DNA of 64,000 nucleotides. It comes from Mitsuaria sp. PDC51 (GTDB taxonomy: Bacteria; Pseudomonadota; Gammaproteobacteria; Burkholderiales; Burkholderiaceae_C). The stretch is taken from positions 1,054,001 through 1,118,000 of the forward strand of contig NZ_FOZE01000002.1 of assembly GCF_900113225.1 (NCBI RefSeq), given 5' to 3'. Below the pieces are notes generated by a model. It saw only the letters and a program-made list of their open reading frames with translations, was not told where the DNA came from and did no database searches. A program made the position numbers and the translations under genes. This document shows, piece after piece, positions 1-9,000 of this stretch. Position 1 is the stretch's first letter; every line of letters begins with the position of its first letter.

Positions 1-358
1 CGTGCACGTCGCAGGCCCGGACCAGCGCGTTGATGTCGGGTTCATGCGGCTGCGGCGTCATCGGATCGCGCAGGAACACCACCGCGTCGATCTGCCCCAC
101 CGCCAGCCGCGCGCCGATCTGCAGGTCGCCGCCATGCGGACCGGACAGCATGCGCTCGACCACCAGGCCCACCTCGGCCGTCAGGCGCGCACCGGTCGTG
201 CCGGTCGCGACCAGCTCGCAGCCGCCGAGGAAGTCGGCGAACTCGGTGGCGAGCATCACCATCTCGTCCTTCTTGCCGTCGTGGGCGATCAGGGCGATGC
301 GCAGGCGCGCGGGAGCGGCGCTCGCCGCCGGCAGGTCGAGGGAGGTCGGTGCGGTCAT
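1..358 (-). CDS. mgsA: Methylglyoxal synthase (3' end outside window)
   Basis: This enzyme converts dihydroxyacetone phosphate to methylglyoxal and phosphate, a cytosolic bypass of lower glycolysis. The first 119 residues are present. They contain the family signatures [15 protein letters not shown] near residue 20, [11 protein letters not shown] near residue 75 (phosphate-binding region) and [20 protein letters not shown] near residue 95, matching the E. coli protein, which is about 150 residues. Translation starts at an ATG whose first base is 358. The N-terminal extension of about 20 residues before the conserved core is Ala/Pro-rich. The stop codon lies beyond base 1. The chitinase gene lies 34 bases upstream on the same strand, so co-transcription is possible. 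Confidence 0.93.
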   Translation of the reverse strand, partial: MTAPTSLDLPAASAAPARLRIALIAHDGKKDEMVMLATEFADFLGGCELVATGTTGARLTAEVGLVVERMLSGPHGGDLQIGARLAVGQIDAVVFLRDPMTPQPHEPDINALVRACDVH

Positions 359-392
359 GGCGCGATCGTAGGCCCGGCGCATGGGCCGCGAG

Positions 393-1781
393 TTACCGAC
401 GCGGTTCTTTCTGCGCCGCCGTCGCGGCCCGGGCCGCCGGCTCCTGCGCCGCGACGCCGGTCAGCGGCAGATTGCCGACCCCGCGGTTCATCGCATTGAG
501 CAGGTCGCCGTTGTCCTGGCTCAGCTCCCAGGCGAAGACGCCCGCCAGGCCGAGCTCCCGCGCGAAGCGGCCCTTGGCCAGCACCGCCCGCGGATCGTCG
601 TAGCCCATCCAGAGCTTCAGCTTCGGGTGGTACAGCGACCACGACTGCGTCACCGGGTCCCAGGCGGACTGGTAGCCCGCGCGGCCCTGGCCCTTCGCGT
701 CGAGGATGCGCCCGGCGATCTCGCGATAGCCCTGCGCGCCTTCGGCGCCCGGATAGGCGCCGGTCTTGGCCGCGCCGGCCCGGGTCTGGCCGACACCGGT
801 GAAGCCGCGGCCGTACATCGCCACGCCGGCCACCAGCTTGGAGCGCGGCACGCCCGCGGTCTCCAGGTTGCGCACCGCGCGCTCCAGGCTGTCGTCCGCC
901 TGCGCCGACGAGGACCGCAGCGCGGTGTGATGGCCGGCCACCGGCGACCACATGCCGTAGAAGTCGTAGCTCATCATGAAGACGAGGTCGAGCGGCTTGG
1001 CGGCGTCCTTGAAATTGATCTTGCCGACGATCGAGTCCATCGGATTGACCGCCGTGGTCAACAGGTAGGGACGGCCGGTCTCGGCGGTCAGCACGTCCAG
1101 CGCCCGGCGCAGGTCGGCCATCAGCTCGGCGTAGGACTGGCCGTCGCGCGGGCTGCCGAGCTGCACGCCGTTGGCCGCGCCGTTGTTGCCGGGATGCTCC
1201 CAGTCGATGTCGATGCCGTCGAAGGACGGATGCTCGCGCAGGAAGCGCTGCGCCGAGGCCGCGAAGACGGCGCGCCGGGCAGGATCGCCCGCGAGATGGA
1301 AGATCGGATCCGAGCCGCCCCAGCCGCCGATCGAGGCGACGATCTTCAGGTGCGGCGCCCGCTGCTTGTAGCGCTGGAAGGCGGCATCGAAGCGCGCGTC
1401 GACCGGTCCGGTGCCGATCTCGAAGTCCTGCCTGCCCACGCACTTGGCGGCGTCCTTCTCCAACTGGCCGGGGCCGCACAGGCGCAGGAAGGCGTAGAGC
1501 ACATGGGTCAGGTTCTGCGGCGGCACGCGCTCGATCAGCTCGACCGGCTCCCAGTTCGGGACATAGATTCCGACCACCTTGTTGCCGGTGCGCTCGAACG
1601 CCACCGGCTTGCCGCCGAAGAGCGGGTAGCCCGCGGCCTCGGCTGCGGCCTCGGGCGCGGTGCCGGCCGCCGCGCCGGGCGCGGGCGTGGCGGCGATGGC
1701 GGCCGAAGCGGCGATGGCGCCGAGCGAAGCAATCGCCGCGGTCAATGGGGTGGGCAGGTGGGACAGGACTCGAGCGGGCAT
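393..1781 (-). CDS. Secreted glycoside hydrolase family 18 chitinase
   Basis: A 462-residue GH18 enzyme predicted to hydrolyse chitin or chitooligosaccharides outside the cytoplasm. Residues 1-31 form an Ala-rich signal peptide ending near ATP. The catalytic signature DGIDIDWE lies at about residues 188-195, with Glu195 the expected acid/base of the DxxDxDxE motif. The SIGGWGGS strand-3 motif is near residue 150 and the MSYDFYG motif further on, as in Serratia ChiA-type enzymes. No separate chitin-binding domain is visible. The upstream spacer (rc of 1782-1895) carries two TGGT half-sites 11 bases apart start-to-start, which could be a regulator site but is unproven. A TGGAGA ribosome site precedes the ATG. 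Confidence 0.93.
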   Translation of the reverse strand: MPARVLSHLPTPLTAAIASLGAIAASAAIAATPAPGAAAGTAPEAAAEAAGYPLFGGKPVAFERTGNKVVGIYVPNWEPVELIERVPPQNLTHVLYAFLRLCGPGQLEKDAAKCVGRQDFEIGTGPVDARFDAAFQRYKQRAPHLKIVASIGGWGGSDPIFHLAGDPARRAVFAASAQRFLREHPSFDGIDIDWEHPGNNGAANGVQLGSPRDGQSYAELMADLRRALDVLTAETGRPYLLTTAVNPMDSIVGKINFKDAAKPLDLVFMMSYDFYGMWSPVAGHHTALRSSSAQADDSLERAVRNLETAGVPRSKLVAGVAMYGRGFTGVGQTRAGAAKTGAYPGAEGAQGYREIAGRILDAKGQGRAGYQSAWDPVTQSWSLYHPKLKLWMGYDDPRAVLAKGRFARELGLAGVFAWELSQDNGDLLNAMNRGVGNLPLTGVAAQEPAARAATAAQKEPRR

Positions 1782-1895
1782 GCGGGTCTCCAGTGGACGC
1801 CGGAGCTTAGCCGATCACCGCGAAAATCAACACCAGTCGAATACCAATTTCGCCAAAAAGCGCGGCTTGAAAAGACCGTTATGGAGCCACTTTCG

Positions 1896-2624
1896 TTACG
1901 GCGCGACATCCACCCGCAATTGCAGTTCCCGCAGCTTCTGGACCTCGGCGTCGCGCGTGCTGTAGACGTTGCGACTGGCGCTCGCCGTCACGCTGCCGGT
2001 GCGGGCGATGGTGACCCAGATCCCCAACGGCGCCTGGACGGTGCTGAGCACGTCGGTGCTGGGCCGCTGCTGGGCGTCGGGCAGCGAGGTCCCGTAGGCA
2101 CCGCCGGATGGCATCTGCGCCTGGTCCGACGCCCGGACTTCGACGTTCACCGGATTGCGGCCGCCCGGCCAGCTGGGCCGCACGACGATGCCGCGCACCC
2201 GCTCGGCCAGCCCCTGGCGCGGCACGACCACCACGCGATCGCGCTCGCCCTGCTGGCGGTCCAGCGCGACGTCGACCCACTGGATCGGCGTCGACTCGGT
2301 CATCGTGAACGAGGCCTGCGCGCCGTTGAGCACCAGCAGGCGCGGGAAGAGCTGCTGGCGCTGCTCGCGGTTCTCGGTGGAGAGCGTCACGCCGCCGCGC
2401 GCCGAGACGCTGCCGCCGGTGCTCACGACGGTGCTGCCGTCGCGCACGCCGGCGACGGTGGCGCCGCTGAGCTCCGATTCGACCCAGCGCAGCTCGACCT
2501 GCAGGTTCTGCTTCGGGCCCTGCGCGCGGGCGGGCGCCATCAAGGCGGCGCTGGCGCCGAGCAGCGCGGCGGGGAGCGCGACGCGAGACGCGGCGGAAAG
2601 GACGAAGCGGCGTGTCGGGTTCAT
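1896..2624 (-). CDS. Exported secretin-like domain protein of unknown function
   Basis: A 242-residue exported protein. The N-terminus (MNPTRRFVLSAAS followed by a hydrophobic Ala/Leu stretch to about residue 34) is a signal peptide with a twin-arginine look. The segment from about residue 38, NLQVELRWVESE, followed by Gly/Ser-rich strands and a QQLFPRLLVLNGAQASF stretch, resembles the repeated beta domain of secretin-type outer-membrane proteins. It is far too short to form a secretin channel, and no secretion genes are nearby. Sequence resemblance is by eye only. The chitinase starts 114 bases downstream on the same strand; there is no evidence that the two share a function. Confidence 0.6.
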   Translation of the reverse strand: MNPTRRFVLSAASRVALPAALLGASAALMAPARAQGPKQNLQVELRWVESELSGATVAGVRDGSTVVSTGGSVSARGGVTLSTENREQRQQLFPRLLVLNGAQASFTMTESTPIQWVDVALDRQQGERDRVVVVPRQGLAERVRGIVVRPSWPGGRNPVNVEVRASDQAQMPSGGAYGTSLPDAQQRPSTDVLSTVQAPLGIWVTIARTGSVTASASRNVYSTRDAEVQKLRELQLRVDVAP

Positions 2625-2694
2625 CGCGGCAGCATACGCCGTCGGCCGTCGCGGCCGGGGCCCCCCTGCGGCGCGGCCCGGTCTCCGCGAGGGC

Positions 2695-3402
2695 TCAGCG
2701 GTTGAGCGCGCGGCAGCGCTCGATGTCGCAGGCGGTGGGCAGCGCCGAGCGGTACTCGACGACGCTGCCCCAGGCCTTCGGGTCGCGCAGCGCGCAGCGT
2801 TCGCCCTTGCCGTTGTCGTAGTAGGACATCGTGTCGACGCAGCGTTTCGAATGCGCCATCAGGCCGAGGAAGTGCCCCATCTCGTGCGACAGCACCATCT
2901 GCAGCGTCTGCGCCGCCGGGTGTCTGGGGTTGCGCTCGCGCAGCAGCGCGAACAGCGCCGGCCCGATCGACAGGCTGCGCGCGCCCACGTTGGCCAACGC
3001 GAACTGGCCGCGGCTGCCGACGTCGCTCCACAGGATCTGGATGGCGTCCTCGGGCGGCGCCTGGCCGCGCGGCACCGCGATGACGGCGAGCTTGAGCCCG
3101 CAAGCGGACCAGGCCTGGGCCGAGCGCGTCACGAGCGCCATCACCTGCGCCTCGCTGAACCATGGCGGCGCGTTGTCGTGCCGATAGGCGAAGCGCAGCG
3201 CGCGCGAGGCGATCGGGTGATCGCGCCCATCGCCCCAGGTCTGAAGCTCGCCGGGGCGGCATTCCGCGATTTCCTGGTCGCGCACCGAGGGTGCGGCCGG
3301 CGTCTTGCCGGTGTCCGGCGGCACGAACTGGGCGAGCGCCGTGGACGAGGCCAGCACGAGCGCGGCGGCGACACGCGCAGCCGCCGCGGCCGCGGCAGTC
3401 AT
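2695..3402 (-). CDS. Secreted matrixin-like zinc metalloprotease
   Basis: A 235-residue protein with an N-terminal signal peptide (Ala-rich, ending near LAQ at about residue 25). The zinc site is the metzincin motif HEMGHFLGLMAHS near residue 170, giving three histidine ligands and the catalytic glutamate of the HExxHxxGxxH type, followed by a DTMSYYD stretch that supplies the Met-turn. It is therefore probably a small extracytoplasmic matrixin-type protease; its substrate is unknown. The ATG at 3402 overlaps the stop codon of the upstream exporter gene (ATGA), so the two are translationally coupled. A much longer frame extends upstream to 4407, but that part only shadows the exporter gene. 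Confidence 0.85.
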   Translation of the reverse strand: MTAAAAAAARVAAALVLASSTALAQFVPPDTGKTPAAPSVRDQEIAECRPGELQTWGDGRDHPIASRALRFAYRHDNAPPWFSEAQVMALVTRSAQAWSACGLKLAVIAVPRGQAPPEDAIQILWSDVGSRGQFALANVGARSLSIGPALFALLRERNPRHPAAQTLQMVLSHEMGHFLGLMAHSKRCVDTMSYYDNGKGERCALRDPKAWGSVVEYRSALPTACDIERCRALNR

Positions 3403-4283
3403 GCGGCGCGCAGCGCGCCGCGCATCCGCGGCCACAGCAGGTTCACCGCCAGGCCGCTCATCACCAGCGCCGCGGCCATCAACTTCCAGGGCGGCAGGCC
3501 TTCGCCCAGCAGCAGCGCGGAGCAGCTCATGCCGAAGACCGGGACCAGCAGCGCCATCGGGACGATGGTCGCGGCGGGATGGCGCGAAAGCAGCCAGCTC
3601 CAGGCGCCGTAGCCGAACAGCGTGTTCCCGACCGCCTGCCAGAGCACGGCGGCCCAGGCGCCGAGGCCGGCGTGCTGGAGCGCCTCGCCCATGCGGGCCG
3701 GGCCTTCGACGACGAAGGAGAGCGCGAACAGCGGCGGCGCGGCGAAGGCGCTGCTCCAGACCACGTAGGCGAGCATGTTCACGGAGCCGGCGCGCTTGCC
3801 GACGATGTTGCCGCTGGACCAGCTGAAGGCCGCCAGCAGCACCATCGCCAGGCCGAGCACGGTGGTGGTGCCGTCGGTGTGCGACGCGATGACGCCGATG
3901 CCGGCCGCGGCCATGGCCAGCGCGAGCCACTGGAAGCCCTGGACGCGTTCGCCGCTCAGGCGCATGGCCAGCAGCAGGGTGAAGAAGACCTGGGTCTGGA
4001 TGACCAGCGAGGCGAGCCCGGGCGAGATCTGCGAGCGCATCGCCAGGTAGAGCAGGCCGAACTGCCCGACGCCGACCAAGGCGCCATACGCGGCGAGGTT
4101 GCGCCAGCCCACCTTGGGCCGCGGCAGGAAAAGGATGGCCGGCAAGGTTGCCAGCGTGAATCGCAGCGCCGCGAACAGCAGCGGCGGGAACGCGTTCAGG
4201 CCCCAGCGGATCACGACGAAGTTGCTTCCCCAGATGGCGACCACGGTCAGCGCGAGCAGGAAATGGCGGAGCGGGAGCGTCAT
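3399..4283 (-). CDS. EamA/DMT family exporter, similar to cysteine exporter EamA
   Basis: A 294-residue inner-membrane protein with about ten transmembrane helices forming two EamA repeats. The opening VVAIWGSNFVVIRWGL, the RPKVGW turn, the GLASLVIQTQVFF helix and the SWSSGNIVGKRA segment closely parallel E. coli EamA (YdeD), which exports O-acetylserine and cysteine. Substrate assignment by this resemblance is an inference; related DMT proteins export many metabolites. It ends in an ATGA overlap with the secreted metalloprotease, making a two-gene operon. Start chosen at the ATG at 4283, directly before the first hydrophobic helix; no strong ribosome site is visible. Confidence 0.85.
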   Translation of the reverse strand: MTLPLRHFLLALTVVAIWGSNFVVIRWGLNAFPPLLFAALRFTLATLPAILFLPRPKVGWRNLAAYGALVGVGQFGLLYLAMRSQISPGLASLVIQTQVFFTLLLAMRLSGERVQGFQWLALAMAAAGIGVIASHTDGTTTVLGLAMVLLAAFSWSSGNIVGKRAGSVNMLAYVVWSSAFAAPPLFALSFVVEGPARMGEALQHAGLGAWAAVLWQAVGNTLFGYGAWSWLLSRHPAATIVPMALLVPVFGMSCSALLLGEGLPPWKLMAAALVMSGLAVNLLWPRMRGALRAA

Positions 4284-4650
4284 GGCGGCCAGGGCGAGCG
4301 GGGGGACCGCCGACTATGCCAGCGGGCCCCCGCGGCGGCCCGGTACAGGGACTTGCGATGCCGACCGGTACAGCGGACGTTGCCGGCGCCTGACGAGTTT
4401 CAGCCACTTAATATTGACCAGCGCCGGGCTCGAATGCCCGACCGACTTGTTTTCACCGGGCCGCAGCGAGCATGCGGAGGAATTCCCACTGATTTCAGTT
4501 AACAGATATCCATGATGGAATTTCCCCTAGTTCCAGCGATATCCATCGGCATTTAGCGTTGCTCCGCGACTCGAGAAATACGAAGGGGTCGCTCCTGGCG
4601 CCGCCATCCCGGCGGCCTTCAATATCGACAGGATTCATAGGAGAACGCAT
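4284..4650. other. 367-bp intergenic region upstream of the microcin-like gene
   Basis: No gene is supported here. The part from about 4480 to 4570 is markedly richer in A and T than the flanks. It contains a 9-base direct repeat GATATCCAT at 4505-4513 and 4538-4546, 33 bases apart (about three helical turns), which would suit a regulator site. A ribosome site AGGAG at 4639-4643 precedes the ATG at 4651. An open frame on the minus strand across 4495-4923 is antisense to the peptide gene and has no coding character. Confidence 0.6.
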
Positions 4651-4935
4651 ATGTTGACGATGGAACTCTCCCAAGCCGGATTCCGCGAACTGTCTGCGGA
4701 GGAAATCGACAGCGTGGCCGGCGGCTGGGACACGCAAGCCGCCGTCCAAGGGGCCTGGGCCGGTGCGGTCGGGACCGGCATCGCCGGGGGAATCACCGGC
4801 GCGGTGCTGGGCCCCGGCGCGGCATTTGGTTTCGGCGTCGGGTTCATCGCGGGCGGCATCGGCGGCTTCATCGGCGGCGGGCTGTTCAGCGGCGGCCTCA
4901 GCTCCGAGCGCCAAATCTCCCACGCGCAGCAGTGA
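4651..4935 (+). CDS. Double-glycine-leader bacteriocin/microcin-like peptide precursor
   Basis: A 94-residue precursor. Residues 1-25 read as a double-glycine leader ending in EEIDSVAGG, closely matching the leader pattern of class II microcins (for example microcin V, ELDSVSGG), with cleavage expected after Gly25. The remaining 69 residues are mostly Gly/Ala with many GxxxG motifs (AGAVGTGIAGG, GFIAGGIGGFIGG), typical of helix-packing, pore-forming class II bacteriocins, and contain no cysteine. Such leaders are normally removed by a C39-peptidase ABC exporter, which is not in this window. AGGAG lies eight bases before the ATG. The stop overlaps the start of the next gene. A non-bacteriocin exported peptide is the main alternative. 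Confidence 0.75.
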   Translation: MLTMELSQAGFRELSAEEIDSVAGGWDTQAAVQGAWAGAVGTGIAGGITGAVLGPGAAFGFGVGFIAGGIGGFIGGGLFSGGLSSERQISHAQQ

Positions 4936-5153
4936 AGCGCTTCCTGGCCGACAAGCCAGTTTCCGCGACGACGCTGTCGCCGCGTTGGCTGGTCAGGTCG
5001 GTGAGCCTGATCGCCATCCTCCAACCGGTCGTCCAACGCGGTTTGTTCGGAGATTGGCCCACGCTGCCTTCCTGGGCGCTGACGGTTTTCTGCACGGCCC
5101 TCTTGCTCAGCCTGATCGCCTGGACGGCAGGCGGGTTTGAGAAACGTGGCTAG
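4932..5153 (+). CDS. Small two-helix membrane protein, candidate immunity protein
   Basis: A 73-residue protein starting at a GTG (4932-4934) that overlaps the TGA of the microcin-like gene (GTGA), indicating translational coupling. It has two hydrophobic segments, about residues 19-39 and 47-67, separated by a short GDWPTLPS loop, and a basic C-terminus FEKRG. I recognise no family. Size, membrane nature and coupling to a double-glycine peptide gene fit a self-immunity protein, which is an inference from context; it could also be a second peptide or an accessory factor. Confidence 0.6.
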   Translation: MKRFLADKPVSATTLSPRWLVRSVSLIAILQPVVQRGLFGDWPTLPSWALTVFCTALLLSLIAWTAGGFEKRG

Positions 5154-5163
5154 AAACTAACCG

Positions 5164-5189
5164 GCGGTCGTCGAGTATTCGACGACCGC
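5164..5189. terminator. Hairpin between convergent genes
   Basis: A perfect 11-bp inverted repeat (GCGGTCGTCGA, loop GTAT) lies just after the two-gene microcin-like unit and before the end of the convergent Lrp-type gene. Neither side has a long T-run; the minus-strand side is followed by GGTTAGTTTCT. It is a probable bidirectional terminator. Confidence 0.65.
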
Positions 5190-5246
5190 ATTCCCATTCA
5201 CCGAAAGTAAAGTGGATAGATATGCCGGAAGTTTCTCCGCCGTCGC

Positions 5247-5876
5247 TCATCCCTTCGGTTTCAAATGCCCGAGCGGTAATGCGCCGCCGGCCTTTACTTC
5301 ACCGAGCGAGAAACTCGTGTGGATATCTTTCACGTTCGGCAGGTTCAGCAGCGTGTCGATCGAGAACCGGCTGAACGCATCCAGGTCGGTCGCCATGACC
5401 TCGAGCTCGAAGGTGCCCGCGCCGCTGATGTAGTGGCAGGCGATCACCTCCGGCAGCTGCCGGATCGCCTCCTCCAGCTCCTTCGTCGCGGCGCCGTTGT
5501 TGCGGTCCGCGTCCACCCGCACGAACGCGAGCACGCCCAGGCCCAGCCGGCGGCGGTCGATCTCCGCGCGGTAGCCGGTGATGAAGCCCTGCTCCTCCAG
5601 CCACCGCACCCGCCGCCACGTCGGCGCCGGCGACAACCCGATGCGCGCCGCCAATTCGGCGTTGGACAACCGCGCCTCGCGCTGCAGTTCGGCCAAGATC
5701 GCCACGTGATACCGGTCGAGTTCCCCGTTCGGCGCCCCGCCATTCAATCCATTCGACCCACCGATCGACCCACCGATCGACCCGCCCGGCCCCACCCCGT
5801 CCGCGGCGTCGTCGCCGCCCGGCGACCCTGCCGGCACCCTCATGGTTTTCCCTGATGCGCCATTTTTCGATGCCAT
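5247..5876 (-). CDS. Lrp/AsnC family transcriptional regulator with Gly-rich N-terminal extension
   Basis: A 209-residue regulator. From about residue 53, LDRYHVAILAELQREARLSN begins the winged helix-turn-helix of Lrp/AsnC proteins (NAELAARIGLSPAPTWRRVRWLE), followed by an RAM effector domain (VIACHYISGAGTFELEV). The first 52 residues are an unusual low-complexity tail containing tandem GGSI units encoded by roughly three 12-bp repeats at 5749-5784. Removing them leaves a normal-size family member of about 155 residues, so a downstream start cannot be excluded. The gene is divergent from the indolepyruvate oxidoreductase and probably controls it in response to an amino acid, by analogy with other Lrp-type neighbours; this is inference. 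Confidence 0.88.
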   Translation of the reverse strand: MASKNGASGKTMRVPAGSPGGDDAADGVGPGGSIGGSIGGSNGLNGGAPNGELDRYHVAILAELQREARLSNAELAARIGLSPAPTWRRVRWLEEQGFITGYRAEIDRRRLGLGVLAFVRVDADRNNGAATKELEEAIRQLPEVIACHYISGAGTFELEVMATDLDAFSRFSIDTLLNLPNVKDIHTSFSLGEVKAGGALPLGHLKPKG

Positions 5877-6084
5877 ACGAACTCCTTGAACCGGTTCGGG
5901 AAAGATTCTTGCTCAAACAGCCCGCGACGGCGGAGAACTAGCAAACACTCGCCGGGCATTGTTTTCTACACTGTTCGCTGCGTTTTCCGCGCGCGCCCAT
6001 ACTGGCGACGCGTCGGCAGCCACGGCACACGGCCCCGCCACAAGCGGGGACCGGAGGTCAGCCACCCATCAGGAGACTCCCCGC

Positions 6085-9000
6085 ATGAACGCCCCCTTGC
6101 CCGAACACATCCTGCGCGCCCTGGAGAAGGTCACGCTGGATGACAAATACGCACTCGACGAGGGCCGCGCCTTCATGAGCGGCGTCCAGGCGCTGGTCCG
6201 CCTGCCGATGCTGCAACGCACCCGCGACGCCATCGCCGGCCTGAACACCGCCGGCTTCATCTCCGGCTACCGCGGCTCCCCGCTGGGCGGCTACGACCAG
6301 GCCCTGATGGCCGCCAAGAAGCACCTGGCCAAGCAGAACATCGTCTTCCAGCCCGGCGTCAACGAGGAACTCGGCGCCACCGCCGTCTGGGGCACCCAGC
6401 AGATGGCGCTGTTCCCCGAGAAGGCCAAATTCGATGGCGTCTTCGGCATGTGGTACGGCAAGGGCCCCGGCGTCGACCGCTGCATCGACGTCTTCAAGCA
6501 CGCCAACATGGCCGGCACCAGCAAGCATGGCGGCGTGATCGCGATCGCCGGCGACGACCACATCGCCAAGAGCTCCACCGCCGCCCACCAGAGCGACCAC
6601 GTCTTCAAGGCGGTCGGCTTCCCGGTCTTCTTCCCGTCGAGCGTCCAGGACATCCTCGACATGGGCCTGCACGCCTTCGCGATGAGCCGCTTCTCGGGCC
6701 TGTGGTCCGGGCTCAAGACGATCCAGGAGATCGTCGAGTCCTCCAGCAGCGTCTCCATCGATCCCGACCGCGTCGACATCGTGCTGCCCACCGACTTCCA
6801 GATGCCCCCGGGCGGCCTGCACATCCGCTGGCCCGATCCGCCGCTGGACCAGGAAGCCCGGATGATGGACTTCAAGTGGTACGCCGCCCTCGCCTACGTC
6901 CGCGCGAACAAGCTCAACCACAACGTCATCAGCACGCCCAACGACCGCATCGGCCTGATCGCCTCCGGCAAGGCCTGGAACGACACCCGCCAGGCGCTGC
7001 ACGACCTGGGCCTGGACGACGACAGCTGCCGCCGCCTTGGCATCCGGCTGCACAAGGTCAACGTCGTGTGGCCGCTGGAAGCCACCATCACCCGCGACTT
7101 CGCCACCGGGCTGCAGGAAATCCTCGTCATCGAGGAGAAGCGCCAGATGATCGAGTACCAGCTCAAGGAAGAGCTGTACAACTGGCGCCCCGACGTCCGC
7201 CCGAACGTGCTGGGCAAGTTCGACGAGTCCGACGGCGACCGCAGCGGCGGCGAATGGAGCCAGCCCAACCCCAGCAGCAACTGGCTGCTGCGCCCGCAGG
7301 CGGACCTGACGCCGGCCATCATCGCCCGCGCCATCGCCAAGCGCCTGAAGAAGCTGGGCGTGGACGCCGACACGGCCGCGCGCCTGGACTCGCGCGTCGC
7401 GCTGATCGACGCCAAGGAGCAGTCGCTCAAGAGCGAGGAGAAGACCGCCGGCGGCGCCGACCGCACGCCCTGGTTCTGCTCCGGCTGCCCGCACAACACC
7501 AGCACTCGCGTGCCGGACGGCTCGCGCGCCGTCGGCGGCATCGGCTGCCACTACATGGTCACCTGGATGCCGGGCCGCAACACCGCGACCTTCACCCAGA
7601 TGGGCGGCGAAGGCGTGCCCTGGGTGGGCCAGGCGCCGTTCACCGACGAGAAGCACATCTTCAGCAACCTCGGCGACGGGACCTACTTCCACAGCGGCAT
7701 CCTGGCGATCCGCCAGTCCATCGCCGCCGGCGTGAACATCACCTACAAGGTGCTCTACAACGACGCCGTCGCGATGACCGGCGGCCAGCAGGTCGGCGAG
7801 CGCCCCGAGGGCCACAGCGTCACGCAGATCATGAACAGCCTGATCAGCGAAGGCGTCGCCAAGCTGGTCATCGTCACCGACGAGCCGGAGAAGTACGACG
7901 GCAAGCCGCTCGCGGCCGGCGTGACCGTGCATCACCGCGACGAGCTCGACGCCATCCAGCGCCAGTTCCGCGAGATCCCCGGCACCACGGTCATCATCTA
8001 CGACCAGACCTGCGCCACCGAGAAGCGCCGCCGCCGCAAGCGCGGCAAGCTGGTCGACCCGGCCAAGCGCACCGTCATCAACGAGTTGGTCTGCGAGGGC
8101 TGCGGCGACTGCTCGGTGCAGTCGAACTGCCTGTCGGTCGAGCCGCTCGAGACCGAGTTCGGCCGCAAGCGCCAGATCAACCAGAACACCTGCAACAAGG
8201 ACTTCAGCTGCGTGAAGGGCTTCTGCCCGAGCTTCGTCACCATCGAGGGCGGCGAGCTCAAGAAGCCGAAGAAGGACAAGCGCGTCAGCCCCTTCGACGC
8301 CTCGCTGCCGACGATCCCGCAGCCGCTGGTGCCCAACCCGGTCGAGGCCTGGGGCATCGTCGTGGCCGGCGTCGGCGGCACGGGCGTGATCACGATCGGC
8401 CAGCTGCTGGGCATGGCCGCCCACCTGGAGGGCAAGGGCGTCGTCACGCAGGACGCCGCCGGCCTGGCGCAGAAGGGCGGCGCGACCTGGAGCCACATCC
8501 AGATCGCCAACTCGCCGGACGCGATCTACTGCACCAAGGTCGGCACCGCCGAGGCGGACCTGGTCATCGCCTGCGATTCCATCGTCGCCGCCAACAAGAC
8601 GACGCTGGCCGTGATGCGCGAGGGCCGCAGCTTCGTCGCGCTGAACACCCACGGCTCGCCCACCGCCACGCTGGTCAACAACGCGGACTGGTCCTTCCCC
8701 GGCGCGGCCTGCGAGGCCGCGGTGCAGAAGGCCGTCGGCGCGTCGCATCTGGGCATGTTCGACGCGGAAGAGGTCGCGGTGAAACTGCTGGGCGACTCGC
8801 TCTACACCAACCCGCTGATGCTGGGCTATGCGTGGCAGAAGGGCCGCGTGCCGCTGAGCCACGCCGCGCTGATGCGCGCCATCGAGCTCAACGGCGTGCA
8901 GGTCGACAACAACAAGGCCGCCTTCGAATGGGGCCGCCGCTGCGCCCATGACCTGGCCGCGGTGCAGTCGCTGTTCGCGGCGCAGCAGGTGATCAACTTC

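Noticed and set aside
381-2705. 774-residue open frame on the plus strand
   Set aside because: Antisense to the chitinase and the secretin-like gene; product is low-complexity Arg/Gly/Ala without a start context.
4495-4923. 142-residue open frame antisense to the microcin-like gene
   Set aside because: Lacks a ribosome site and overlaps the peptide gene completely; the plus strand has AGGAG, a leader motif and translational coupling.
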